Assembly (NCBI RefSeq): GCF_009755605.1
Contig: NZ_WPNZ01000011.1
Span: forward strand, 18,083 to 82,082
Source of the DNA: Streptomyces typhae
GTDB lineage: Bacteria; Actinomycetota; Actinomycetes; Streptomycetales; Streptomycetaceae
Direction of reading: 5' to 3'
Length of the DNA: 64,000 nucleotides
Shown: one piece after another, positions 7,865-17,930 of the stretch
Position numbering within the stretch: the stretch's first letter is position 1
Layout: each line of letters begins with the position of its first letter
Notes under the pieces: generated by a model
The model's input: only the letters and a program-made list of their open reading frames with translations
What the model was told of the DNA's origin: nothing
Database searches by the model: none
Position numbers and translations under genes: made by a program

Positions 7865-8008
7865 GTGTTCCGTGCGATCGCGGACGTGCTGCGACAGATC
7901 GCTGGTGCCATCGCCACCGTGGTCACGCTGCCTTTCCGGGCGCTGGCCCGGCTGTTCGGCGGAGCGTCGCGCTCCGGTGGCAGGTCGGGCCGGGCGCGCC
8001 GGGTCTGA
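7865..8008 (+). CDS. LPFR-motif small protein
   Basis: A 47-residue protein with an amphipathic/hydrophobic N-terminal helix (IADVLRQIAGAIATVVTLPFR), the LPFRALARLFGG motif and a basic Gly/Arg-rich tail. GTG 7865 is chosen because GAAGGGAG lies about 7 nt upstream. It resembles the conserved 'LPFR motif' small proteins annotated in Streptomyces, which probably associate with membranes; no function is known to me. Confidence 0.75.
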   Translation: MFRAIADVLRQIAGAIATVVTLPFRALARLFGGASRSGGRSGRARRV

Positions 8009-8075
8009 CTGCCTCACTGTCGGTGCCACCTGCCACAATTGGGCGGCAACCTCAGTGAGAAGGCGGTACCGGAAC

Positions 8076-10517
8076 GTGACGACCACTCCAGCGTCCATCG
8101 AAGGCAGGATCGCCGAGGAGCTCGGCGTACGGGAGCGGCAGGTGAAGGCCGCCGTGGACCTGCTCGACGGCGGGTCGACGGTGCCCTTCATCGCGCGCTA
8201 CCGCAAGGAAGCGACCGAGATGCTCGACGACGCGCAGCTGCGCACGCTCGAGGAACGGCTGCGCTATCTGCGGGAACTGGAGGAGCGGCGGAGCGCCGTC
8301 CTCGAATCGGTGCGCGAGCAAGGCAAGCTCACCGACGAGCTGGAGGCCCGCATCCGCGAGGCCGACACGAAGGCCCGCCTGGAGGACATCTATCTGCCGT
8401 TCAAGCCCAAGCGGCGGACCAAGGCGCAGATCGCCCGTGAGGCGGGCCTGGAGCCGCTCGCCGACGGGCTGCTCGGCGACCCGACGGTGGAGCCCGCGGC
8501 GGCCGCGGCGGCGTTCGTCGACGCCGGCAAGGGCGTCGCCGACCCGCAGGCCGCCCTGGACGGTGCCCGCGCCATCCTCACCGAGCGGTTCTCGGAGGAC
8601 GCCGACCTCATCGGCGAGCTCCGTGAGCGCATGTGGGTGCGCGGGCGCCTGGCCGCCAAGGTGCGAGAGGGCAAGGAGGAGGCGGGCGCCAAGTTCGCCG
8701 ACTACTTCGACTTCGCCGAGCCCTTCACGGAGCTTCCCTCGCACCGCGTCCTCGCCCTGCTGCGCGGCGAGAAGGAGGACGTGCTCGACCTGGTACTCGA
8801 ACCGGAGGAGCAGCCCGCCGCCCCGGGTGCCCCGGCGGTCCCGGCCGTCCCGTCCTCGTACGAGAGCTCGATCGCGCAGCGCTTCGGGGTCGCCGACCGC
8901 GGCCGCCCCGCCGACAAGTGGCTCGGCGACACGGTGCGCTGGGCCTGGCGGACCCGCATCCTGGTGCACCTCGGCATCGACCTGCGGCTGCGGCTGCGGA
9001 CGGCCGCGGAGGACGAGGCGGTGCGGGTGTTCGCGGCGAACCTGCGCGACCTGCTGCTCGCCGCGCCCGCGGGCACGCGCGCCACGCTGGGCCTCGACCC
9101 CGGCTTCCGTACGGGCGTGAAGGTCGCCGTCGTGGACGCCACCGGCAAGGTCGTGGCGACGGATACCGTCCACCCGCACGTCCCGGCGAACAAGTGGGAC
9201 CAGTCGCTCGCCACCCTGGCCCGCCTCGCCGAGCAGCACAGCGTCGACCTGATCGCGATCGGCAACGGCACGGCGTCCCGCGAGACCGACAAGCTCGCCG
9301 CCGACCTCATCGCCCGGCACCCGGAGCTGAAGCTCACGAAGGTGATGGTCTCGGAGGCCGGTGCCTCGGTGTATTCGGCGTCCGCGTTCGCCTCGCAGGA
9401 GCTGCCGGACCTCGATGTGTCGCTGCGCGGCGCCGTGTCCATCGCGCGTCGGCTCCAGGACCCGCTCGCCGAGCTGGTGAAGATCGACCCGAAGTCCATC
9501 GGCGTGGGTCAGTACCAGCACGACCTGTCGGAGGTGAAGCTGTCCCGCTCCCTCGACGCGGTCGTCGAGGACTGTGTGAACGGCGTGGGCGTGGACGTGA
9601 ACACGGCCTCCGCGCCGCTGCTCGCCCGCGTGTCCGGCATCGGCTCCGGCCTCGCCGAGAACATCGTGGCGCACCGCGACGCCAACGGCCCCTTCAAGAG
9701 CCGCAAGGGCCTCAAGGACGTGCCCCGGCTCGGCCCCAAGGCGTACGAGCAGTGTGCGGGCTTCCTGCGCATCCGCGGCGGCGACGACCCCCTCGACGCC
9801 TCCAGTGTGCACCCGGAGGCCTATCCGGTGGTGCGGCGGATGGCGGGGACCGCGGGCGGCGACGTCGGCGCGCTGATCGGCGACACCGCGACGCTGCGGT
9901 CGCTGAAGGCCGCCGACTTCGTGGACGACCTCTTCGGTCTGCCCACGGTCACGGACATCCTCAAGGAGCTGGAGAAGCCGGGGCGCGACCCGCGGCCCGC
10001 CTTCAAGACGGCGGTCTTCAAGGACGGCGTCGAGAAGATCTCCGATCTCGCGCCGGGCATGGTCCTCGAAGGCGTCGTCACGAACGTCGCCGCGTTCGGT
10101 GCCTTCGTCGACGTCGGCGTCCACCAGGACGGCCTCGTGCACGTGTCGGCGATGTCCAAGACGTTCGTCAAGGACCCGCGCGACGTGGTCAAGCCGGGCG
10201 ACATCGTCAAGGTGAAGGTCCTCGACGTCGACGTCCCGCGCAAGCGCATCTCCCTGACCCTGCGCCTCGACGACGAGGCCGCGCGGGACTCCGCGGGCGG
10301 GGGCGGCCGTAAGGAGCGGGGTGGCGGCGGGCGTCCGCCGCAGCAGCGTGGTCCCCGCGGGGGCCGCGGGGGCGGCCGGGAGCAGGGTGCCGGCGGTGGC
10401 CGCGACCAGGGTGGCCGGGGCGGTGGCAGGCCCCAGCGGCAGGGCCCGCCGCCCGCGAACGACGCGATGGCCGAGGCGCTGCGGCGCGCGGGCCTGGTGG
10501 ACCCCGGGCGCCGCTGA
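8076..10517 (+). CDS. RNA-binding transcriptional accessory protein Tex
   Basis: An 813-residue Tex/YqgF-like protein. Order of parts: helical N-terminal Tex domain, YqgF RNase-H-like domain (around GLDPGFRTGVKVAVVD), helix-hairpin-helix region (SGIGSGLAENIVAHRD and FKSRKGLKDVPRLGPKAYEQ), and an S1 RNA-binding domain near 650-720 (LEGVVTNVAAFGAFVDVGVH). The last about 75 residues are an Arg/Gly-rich tail with several GGR/RGG repeats, then a short conserved end (ANDAMAEALRRAGLVD). Tex binds nucleic acid and affects transcription in bacteria. GTG 8076 is the start in the conserved frame, with GAGAAGG upstream. Confidence 0.92.
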   Translation: MTTTPASIEGRIAEELGVRERQVKAAVDLLDGGSTVPFIARYRKEATEMLDDAQLRTLEERLRYLRELEERRSAVLESVREQGKLTDELEARIREADTKARLEDIYLPFKPKRRTKAQIAREAGLEPLADGLLGDPTVEPAAAAAAFVDAGKGVADPQAALDGARAILTERFSEDADLIGELRERMWVRGRLAAKVREGKEEAGAKFADYFDFAEPFTELPSHRVLALLRGEKEDVLDLVLEPEEQPAAPGAPAVPAVPSSYESSIAQRFGVADRGRPADKWLGDTVRWAWRTRILVHLGIDLRLRLRTAAEDEAVRVFAANLRDLLLAAPAGTRATLGLDPGFRTGVKVAVVDATGKVVATDTVHPHVPANKWDQSLATLARLAEQHSVDLIAIGNGTASRETDKLAADLIARHPELKLTKVMVSEAGASVYSASAFASQELPDLDVSLRGAVSIARRLQDPLAELVKIDPKSIGVGQYQHDLSEVKLSRSLDAVVEDCVNGVGVDVNTASAPLLARVSGIGSGLAENIVAHRDANGPFKSRKGLKDVPRLGPKAYEQCAGFLRIRGGDDPLDASSVHPEAYPVVRRMAGTAGGDVGALIGDTATLRSLKAADFVDDLFGLPTVTDILKELEKPGRDPRPAFKTAVFKDGVEKISDLAPGMVLEGVVTNVAAFGAFVDVGVHQDGLVHVSAMSKTFVKDPRDVVKPGDIVKVKVLDVDVPRKRISLTLRLDDEAARDSAGGGGRKERGGGGRPPQQRGPRGGRGGGREQGAGGGRDQGGRGGGRPQRQGPPPANDAMAEALRRAGLVDPGRR

Positions 10518-10549
10518 GCGGGAGCCGCCGACCGGGACACACCGTGACG

Positions 10550-10591
10550 CACGGTGCGGGACAGCCGCGAAGGCGGCTGCCCCGCACCGTG
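10550..10591 (+). terminator. Strong hairpin after tex
   Basis: An 11-bp perfect stem (10550-10560 with 10581-10591) continues into a 7-bp inner stem (CAGCCGC/GCGGCTG) with a GAAG loop. It lies between tex and the convergent ABC-F gene and probably terminates both. Confidence 0.75.
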
Positions 10592-10679
10592 TGCGCCCGC
10601 ACGGCGCCGTCGTGGACAGGACGTCGCGGGCGGGAGGCCCCGCGTACCGGGCCTGCGGGTGGTGGTCGTCAGGACGGGG

Positions 10680-12323
10680 TCAGCGGGAAGGCTCCGTCAG
10701 TGTGCCCGCGGTCATCTCCAGGCGGCGGTTCACACGGACGGCGTCGAGCATGCGGCGGTCGTGGGTGACCAGCAGCAGCGTGCCCGGGTAGGAGTCGAGG
10801 GCCGACTCCAGTTGCTCGATGGCGGGCAGGTCCAGGTGGTTCGTCGGCTCGTCGAGGACCAGGAGGTTCACGCCCCGGCCCTGGAGCAGGGCGAGCGCGG
10901 CGCGGGTGCGTTCGCCCGGGGACAGGGTCCCCGCGGGCCGCAGCACGTGGTCGGCCTTGAGGCCGAACTTGGCGAGGAGCGTGCGGACCTCCGCCGGGTC
11001 GGTCTCCGGCACGGCCGCGCGGAACGCGTCGAGCAGCGACTCGGCGCCGTGGAACAGGGCGCGGGCCTGGTCGACCTCGCCCACGACGACGCCCGAGCCG
11101 AGAGCGGCGTGCCCCTCGTCCACGGGGACCCGCCCGAGCAGGGCGGCCAGGAGGGTCGACTTGCCCGAGCCGTTGGCGCCGGTGATGGCGACCCGGTCGG
11201 CCCAGTCGATCTGCAGGCCCACCGGGCCGAGGGTGAACGCGCCCCGGCGCACGACGGCTTCGCGCAGGGTGGCCACGACGGCGCCGGAGCGCGGCGCCGC
11301 GGCGATCTCCATGCGCAGCTCCCACTCCTTGCGGGGCTCCTCGACGACGTCGAGGCGCTCGATCATGCGCTGCGTCTGGCGCGCCTTCGCGGCTTGCTTC
11401 TCACTGGCCTCGCTGCGGAACTTACGGCCGATCTTGTCGCTGTCGGTGGCCTTGCGGCGGGCGTTCTTGACGCCCTTGTCCATCCAGGTCCGCTGCATCT
11501 GGGCCCGGTCCTGGAGGGCGGCGCGCTTGTCGGCGTACTCCTCGTACTCGTCGCGGGCGTGCCTGCGGGCGACCTCGCGCTCCTCCAGGTACGCCTCGTA
11601 GCCGCCGCCGTACAGGTTGATCTGCTGCTGGGCCAGGTCGAGTTCGAGGACCTTGGTGACCGTGCGGGCCAGGAACTCGCGGTCGTGGCTCACGACGACG
11701 GTGCCCGCGCGCAGTCCGCGGACGAAGGACTCCAAGCGCTCCAGGCCCGCGAGGTCGAGGTCGTTGGTCGGTTCGTCGAGCAGGAACACGTCGTAGCGGG
11801 ACAGGAGCAGCGAGGCGAGGCCCGCGCGGGCCGCCTGGCCGCCGGAGAGCGCCGTCATCGGACGGTCGAGGCACACGTCGAGGCCGAGCGACTCGGCCAC
11901 TTCCCCGGCGCGTTCGTCGAGGTCGGCGCCGCCGAGGGCGAGCCAGCGCTCCAGGCTGTGGGCGTAGGCGTCGTCGGCACCGGGGGCGCCCGCGACCAGG
12001 AGTTCGGTGGCCTCGTCCATGGCGGTCTGCGCGGCGGCGACGCCGGTGCGGCGGGCCAGGAAGGCGTGGATCGTCTCGCCCGGCCTGCGGTCGGGCTCCT
12101 GCGGCAGATGGCCGACCGAGGCCGTCGGGGGCGACAGGCTCAACCGGCCGGACTCCGGGGTGTCCAGGCCCGCGAGGAGGCGCAGCAGGGTGGACTTCCC
12201 GGCGCCGTTGGCGCCCACGAGGCCGATGACGTCGCCCGGGGCGACGACGAGGTCCAGGCCCTCGAAGAGGGTGCGGTCGCCGTGACCGGCGGCGAGGTGC
12301 TTCGCGACAAGGGTGGCGTTCAT
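10680..12323 (-). CDS. ABC-F family ATPase
   Basis: A 547-residue soluble protein with two ABC ATPase domains and no membrane segments. Walker A motifs are GANGAGKST and GANGSGKST; signatures are LSGGQ and LSPGE; both Walker B sites read LLDEPTN or VLDEPTN followed by DLDL/HLDL. A charged linker with several Lys/Arg residues (about 240-320) joins the domains. ABC-F proteins act on the ribosome in translation or antibiotic protection. The role of this one is not identifiable. ATG 12323 follows a G-rich ribosome site. Confidence 0.9.
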   Translation of the reverse strand: MNATLVAKHLAAGHGDRTLFEGLDLVVAPGDVIGLVGANGAGKSTLLRLLAGLDTPESGRLSLSPPTASVGHLPQEPDRRPGETIHAFLARRTGVAAAQTAMDEATELLVAGAPGADDAYAHSLERWLALGGADLDERAGEVAESLGLDVCLDRPMTALSGGQAARAGLASLLLSRYDVFLLDEPTNDLDLAGLERLESFVRGLRAGTVVVSHDREFLARTVTKVLELDLAQQQINLYGGGYEAYLEEREVARRHARDEYEEYADKRAALQDRAQMQRTWMDKGVKNARRKATDSDKIGRKFRSEASEKQAAKARQTQRMIERLDVVEEPRKEWELRMEIAAAPRSGAVVATLREAVVRRGAFTLGPVGLQIDWADRVAITGANGSGKSTLLAALLGRVPVDEGHAALGSGVVVGEVDQARALFHGAESLLDAFRAAVPETDPAEVRTLLAKFGLKADHVLRPAGTLSPGERTRAALALLQGRGVNLLVLDEPTNHLDLPAIEQLESALDSYPGTLLLVTHDRRMLDAVRVNRRLEMTAGTLTEPSR

Positions 12324-12409
12324 CAGGCCCCCGAGCCTAGCCGCACCGCGCCTGCGCCCGGCCGCAGGGACCGGGGCCGAGGCACGCCGAACCGGTCCGG
12401 TTCCGTCCC

Positions 12410-13474
<1,065 letters not shown>

Positions 13475-13540
13475 GCTGTGAGTATCCCCACCCGTCGGGG
13501 GGTCTGCGCACGCGTGCACACATTCCGCTACGTTTTCGGG

Positions 13541-14509
13541 ATGGGTGGGACCGGCAGGACAGATGTGATCGTTGTGGGCGGTGGGGTCATCGGGCTCACC
13601 ACCGCCGTGGAACTCGCGGAGCGCGGCCGCCGCGTCCGGGTGTGGGCGCGGGAGGCCGCCGAGCACACCACGTCGGCCGTCGCGGGCGGCCTGTGGTGGC
13701 CGTACCGGATCGAGCCCGAGGAACAGGTGGGCGACTGGTCGCTGCGGTCCCTCGCGGTGTACGAGAAACTGGCGGCCGACCCGGAGCGCACGGGCGTACG
13801 CATGGTCGACGGCGTACACGCCGACACCAGCCTGGACGGGCTCGGTCCGTGGGCGGCGCGGGTGTCGGGGCTGCGCGCGGCGACCGCCGAGGAGTGCGCG
13901 GGCCCCGGCCTGTGGGCGCGGTTGCCGCTCATCGACATGCCGGCGCACCTGGTGTGGCTGCGGGAGCGGCTGCGTGCGGCGGGGGGCGCGGTCGAGCAGC
14001 GGACCGCGCACCGTCTCGACGAGGCACTCGCGCAGGCGCCGGACGTCGTCAACTGCTCCGGTCTCGGCGCCCGCGGCCTGGTGCCCGACGACTCGGTGCG
14101 TCCGGTGCGGGGGCAGCTCGTGCTCGTGGAGAACCCGGGACTGCGTACGTGGTACACGGCCGCGGATCCGGCGTCGTCGGCGACGACGTACATCCTGCCG
14201 CAGCCCGGACGCCTCGTCCTCGGCGGCACGGCCGACGACGGCGACTGGTCCCTGGAGCCGGACCCGGCGGTGGCGCGGGCCATCGTCGAGCGGTGCGCCC
14301 GGGTCCGCCCCGAGATCGCGTCGGCCCGCGTCCTCGGCCACCGGGTGGGCCTGCGCCCGTCGCGCCCGGCGGTCCGTCTGGAACGCGAGCCCCGGGGCGC
14401 GGACGGCGCCCTGGTCCACAACTACGGCCACGGCGGCGCCGGGGTGACGGTGGCCTGGGGCTGCGCCCGAGCGGCGGCCGACCTGGTGGAGAACCGGCCC
14501 GCTCCCTGA
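13541..14509 (+). CDS. FAD-dependent D-amino-acid-oxidase-like enzyme
   Basis: A 322-residue DAO-family flavoprotein. The FAD-binding dinucleotide fold opens at residue 7 (VIVVGGGVIGLTTAVELAERG) and is followed by the Ala/Gly-rich segment of DAO enzymes (TSAVAGGLWWPYRI). The C-terminal HNYGHGGAGVTVAWG segment matches the conserved end of D-amino-acid oxidases. These enzymes deaminate D-amino acids with release of H2O2. The start ATG follows TACGTT (13529-13534) by 6 nt with no ribosome site, so the mRNA may be leaderless. Confidence 0.85.
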   Translation: MGGTGRTDVIVVGGGVIGLTTAVELAERGRRVRVWAREAAEHTTSAVAGGLWWPYRIEPEEQVGDWSLRSLAVYEKLAADPERTGVRMVDGVHADTSLDGLGPWAARVSGLRAATAEECAGPGLWARLPLIDMPAHLVWLRERLRAAGGAVEQRTAHRLDEALAQAPDVVNCSGLGARGLVPDDSVRPVRGQLVLVENPGLRTWYTAADPASSATTYILPQPGRLVLGGTADDGDWSLEPDPAVARAIVERCARVRPEIASARVLGHRVGLRPSRPAVRLEREPRGADGALVHNYGHGGAGVTVAWGCARAAADLVENRPAP

Positions 14510-14532
14510 CCACCGGCCACGCGGAACGAGCC

Positions 14533-14612
14533 GACCCGACGAAACACGGGCACACCCCGACGAAACACGGGCGCCCCCCCCGGCGAAGCACGGGCACACC
14601 CCCCGGCGAAGC
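14533..14612. repeat. Degenerate about 21-bp tandem repeats
   Basis: The 320-bp gap between the DAO-like and BCCT genes holds about four degenerate units built around CGACGAAACACGGGC and CGGCGAAGCACGGGC. The remaining bases show no gene; no clear promoter was found. Confidence 0.6.
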
Positions 14613-14829
14613 CGGGTCTCTTCTCCGCCGCGACGGCGAGCAACGACAACGACGCGCCCCGGCGGTGCCGAACCAGCCCGGAACGCCGACGTCACCGCAC
14701 CGGCGGCACCGCAAGGCACCGCACGGCACCGCCGGAGGCGCGAACGGCCCCGGCCCCCGGCCCGGCACAGAACCGGGACCGAGGGCCGAGGACCGCGATC
14801 AAGGACCGCCCCCGCGCGGGGGCCAAGGC

Positions 14830-16566
14830 TCAGCGAGCCGGATCAGGCCGCTTCTCCGAGGGGGATTCCGCCCCGGAATCCCCCTCCTCGCCGTTCTCGG
14901 CGGGGCCGATCTGGATCTCGAACTCCCCCACCCCGTACTGCTCGTGACCGGCGATGACCGCCTTCTCGATGGCCTCCGTGCCATGTTCGCCGCGGACGAT
15001 CAGCGGGTCGTGCCGCAGGTCCCGCATCAGGGCCACACACATACCGATCATCACCAGGGTGAAGGGTGCCGCCACCAGGATCGTGAGGTTCTGAAGGCCC
15101 GTGAGGGCGTTGTCCTCCCCGTCGCCGATCAGGAGCATGATGGCGGCGACCGCACCGGTCACCACACCCCAGAAGATCACCACGAGACGGCCGGGTTCGA
15201 GCGAGCCCTTCTGGGAGAGCGTGCCCATGACGATCGACGCGGCGTCGGCGCCGGACACGAAGAAGATGCCGACGAGGATCATCACGAGGAGGCTCGTGGC
15301 CGTCGCGATCGGGTACTCGTTCAGCAGGCCGAACAGCTGCGCCTCGGGCGTGGTGTCGCCCTTGAGGCCGCCGCCCTCCTTGACCTTCATCGCGCTGCTG
15401 CCGAAGACGGCGAACCAGATCAGGCTGACCGTGCTGGGCACCAGGATCACACCGCCGACGAACTGACGGATCGTACGCCCCCGGCTGATGCGGGCGATGA
15501 ACATGCCGACGAAGGGCGTCCAGGAGATCCACCACGCCCAGTAGAACACCGTCCAGCTGCCCAGCCAGTCCGAGACGCCCTCACCGCTTGAGGCCTCCGT
15601 GCGCCCGACGAGCTGCGGCAGGTCGTTGAGGTAGGCGCCGATCGAGGTGGGCAGCATGTCGAGCACGATGACGGTCGGGCCCGCGATGAAGACGAAGACG
15701 ACGAGCAGCAGGGCGAGCACCATGTTGATGTTCGACAGCCACTGGATGCCCTTCTCGACGCCGGAGACCGCGGACGCCACGAACGCCACGGTGAGGACGG
15801 CGATGATGGTCACCAGCAGTCCGGTGCCCGCCTTCTCCATCCAGTCGAGCTCCTCGAAGCCACTGCCGATCTGCAGCGCGCCGAGACCCAGCGAGGCGGC
15901 GGAGCCGAAGAGCGTGGCGAAGATGGCGATGATGTCGATGACCCGGCCCCACGCCCCGTGGGCGTGCTTCTCGCCGATGAGCGGCACGAAGACGGAGCTG
16001 ATGGTCTGCCGCCGGTTGCGCCGGAAGGTGCTGTAGGCGATGGCGAGACCGACGACCGCGTAGATGGCCCAGGGGTGCAGGGTCCAGTGGAACAGGGTGG
16101 TCGCCATGGAGGTCTCCATGGCGGCCGCCTTGTCCGCGGGGTCGGTGCCGGGCGGCGGCGTCGTGAAGTGGGCGAGCGGCTCGCTCACTCCGTAGAACAT
16201 CAGGCCGATGCCCATACCGGCGCTGAACATCATCGCGACCCAGGACACCGTGCGGAACTCGGGCTCCTCGCCCTCCTTGCCGAGCGTGATCTTGCCGTAC
16301 CGGCTCATGGCGAGCCACAGGGCGAAGACCACGAAGCCGGAGGCCGCCAGCATGAAGGCCCAGCCACCGTTGTGGATGAGCCCTTCGAGCATGTCGGACG
16401 AGACGTCTTCGAGGGTGTCCGTGGCGACGGCACCCCAGACCACGAAGGCCAGGGTGAGCACGGCGGTGACACCGAAGACCACCCGGTCGGTCTGCGGTCG
16501 GCCGGAGTGGCCCGCCGTGACCGGCGGGCCCCCTCCGGCGTCCGCTTGCTGTGATTCCTGGGTCAC
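14830..16566 (-). CDS. BCCT family transporter (betaine/choline/carnitine type)
   Basis: A 578-residue integral membrane protein of the BCCT family with about 12 membrane helices. The family signature is clear (SWTVFYWAWWISWTPFVG, with IARISRGRTIRQF after it). BCCT carriers import glycine betaine, choline or related solutes with Na+ or H+, often under osmotic stress. An extra charged C-terminal tail (about 520-578, rich in Glu) is cytoplasmic and in some BCCT carriers senses osmolarity. GTG 16566 has GAAAGG upstream. Confidence 0.93.
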   Translation of the reverse strand: MTQESQQADAGGGPPVTAGHSGRPQTDRVVFGVTAVLTLAFVVWGAVATDTLEDVSSDMLEGLIHNGGWAFMLAASGFVVFALWLAMSRYGKITLGKEGEEPEFRTVSWVAMMFSAGMGIGLMFYGVSEPLAHFTTPPPGTDPADKAAAMETSMATTLFHWTLHPWAIYAVVGLAIAYSTFRRNRRQTISSVFVPLIGEKHAHGAWGRVIDIIAIFATLFGSAASLGLGALQIGSGFEELDWMEKAGTGLLVTIIAVLTVAFVASAVSGVEKGIQWLSNINMVLALLLVVFVFIAGPTVIVLDMLPTSIGAYLNDLPQLVGRTEASSGEGVSDWLGSWTVFYWAWWISWTPFVGMFIARISRGRTIRQFVGGVILVPSTVSLIWFAVFGSSAMKVKEGGGLKGDTTPEAQLFGLLNEYPIATATSLLVMILVGIFFVSGADAASIVMGTLSQKGSLEPGRLVVIFWGVVTGAVAAIMLLIGDGEDNALTGLQNLTILVAAPFTLVMIGMCVALMRDLRHDPLIVRGEHGTEAIEKAVIAGHEQYGVGEFEIQIGPAENGEEGDSGAESPSEKRPDPAR

Positions 16567-16649
16567 AAGTGCACCTTTCGCGGAGTTGTCGATCGTGATG
16601 GTGTTCTTCTCCGCTACCCCCTACCACAAGTGACGTGCGCTCCGATGCC

Positions 16650-17930
16650 TCAACAGTCGGTGTCGGGCTGCCCGATGACGAGGTGATAGGACGCGCGTTC
16701 GTCCAGGAGCAGCGGGACGAGCGCGCGTGCGGGCTGCCGCAGCGGCACCAGCACGCCCCCGTCGTCCCGCTTCACGGTAACGCCGTGGAGGCCGAGTTCA
16801 TCCTTGACGTCGGCGAACTGTTCCGATGTGAGCCGGTAGGCGCACGCCGGGTCCGCGATGATCTCGCCGGGTTCGGCCGGATCGTTGTCCGCGCCGCCGA
16901 GGTACACCGGGCCCCGGTCGCGCAGTCCGGCGAGCCGGGACGCGGTGCTCGCCGCCTCCAGGCGCCAACGGTGGCTCTCGGCGTACGAGAAGAGGCCGTC
17001 GAGTGCGGACAGTTGTGAGTGGACGCGGCGGCGGTTGTTGAGCGCCTCGTCCTTCTTCTCCGCGTCGGTGAGGGGGTCGACGCGGCTCTCGATGAGGAGG
17101 CCCGCGGCGTGCTTGAGGCCGGAGGCGTTGCGCAGGATGCGTTCCTGGCCGTCGCCCGCGACCTGCTTGACGGGCTCCCCGGTGACCGGGTCGGTCCAGA
17201 TGCCGTAGGTGCCGGTGGTGTACCCGTCGGCCTCGGCGGCGGGGCGCACGTAGTCGAGTGAGAGGGCTTTGGCCTCGCGGTGCAGTGCACTGTGCGTGTT
17301 GAGGTTGCGCGGCCAGAGGTCGAAGAGGTCCTTGTCGTAGTACTTGGGTGTGGCGCCGTACTCGTGCAGGTCGTAGACGGCGTCCGGCTGGTGGTCGCGG
17401 ATGACGGCGGCCATGGCCCGGCCCTCGGCGGTCTTGAGGGCGATGTGGTCGCGGTTGATGTCGACGCCGTCGGAGTTGCCGCGGGTGTTCGCCGCCCGGC
17501 CGTCGGGGTTGGCGGTGGGCACGACGAGCAGGGTGGTGCGGGACAGGAACCGCCGGGTCTCCTCGTCCTTGGCGTAGGCCAGGTCCCGGACGGTGGTCAG
17601 GCAGGCCTCGCGGCCGGACGGCTCGTCGCCGTGCTGGCTGCACACGAGGAGCACGGTGCTCGCGGTGCGGCGCTCCCCGATGCGTACGAGCTGCACCGGA
17701 CGGTCCTGCTTCGTGGTGCCGATGCGGGACAGCGAGACGCGGTCGGTGGCCTTGTCGACCGTTCTCAGGAGCTGCTGCTCCTCGGCCTGACTCGTCCAGC
17801 GCGCCCCGTCGCTCTCCTCGAAGCCGGTGCGCGGCGGGGCGGGGGACGCCTGTGCGGGGGCCGTGAGCAGCGGCACGGCGAGGACCGCGCAGACACCGCT
17901 CAGGGCCAGGGTGCGGATGCGGAGGGTCAT
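16650..17930 (-). CDS. Secreted M14-type zinc carboxypeptidase
   Basis: A 426-residue M14 metallopeptidase with a Sec-type signal peptide (cleavage near residue 28, after TAPAQA). Zinc ligands are visible as H100 and E103 in QHGDEPSG and H189 in VYDLHEYG; a later LLIESR segment is a candidate for the catalytic Glu region. It should trim C-terminal residues from peptides outside the cell. Its start codon overlaps the stop of the upstream S15 gene in an ATGA arrangement, so the two secreted peptidases are translationally coupled. Confidence 0.9.
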   Translation of the reverse strand: MTLRIRTLALSGVCAVLAVPLLTAPAQASPAPPRTGFEESDGARWTSQAEEQQLLRTVDKATDRVSLSRIGTTKQDRPVQLVRIGERRTASTVLLVCSQHGDEPSGREACLTTVRDLAYAKDEETRRFLSRTTLLVVPTANPDGRAANTRGNSDGVDINRDHIALKTAEGRAMAAVIRDHQPDAVYDLHEYGATPKYYDKDLFDLWPRNLNTHSALHREAKALSLDYVRPAAEADGYTTGTYGIWTDPVTGEPVKQVAGDGQERILRNASGLKHAAGLLIESRVDPLTDAEKKDEALNNRRRVHSQLSALDGLFSYAESHRWRLEAASTASRLAGLRDRGPVYLGGADNDPAEPGEIIADPACAYRLTSEQFADVKDELGLHGVTVKRDDGGVLVPLRQPARALVPLLLDERASYHLVIGQPDTDC

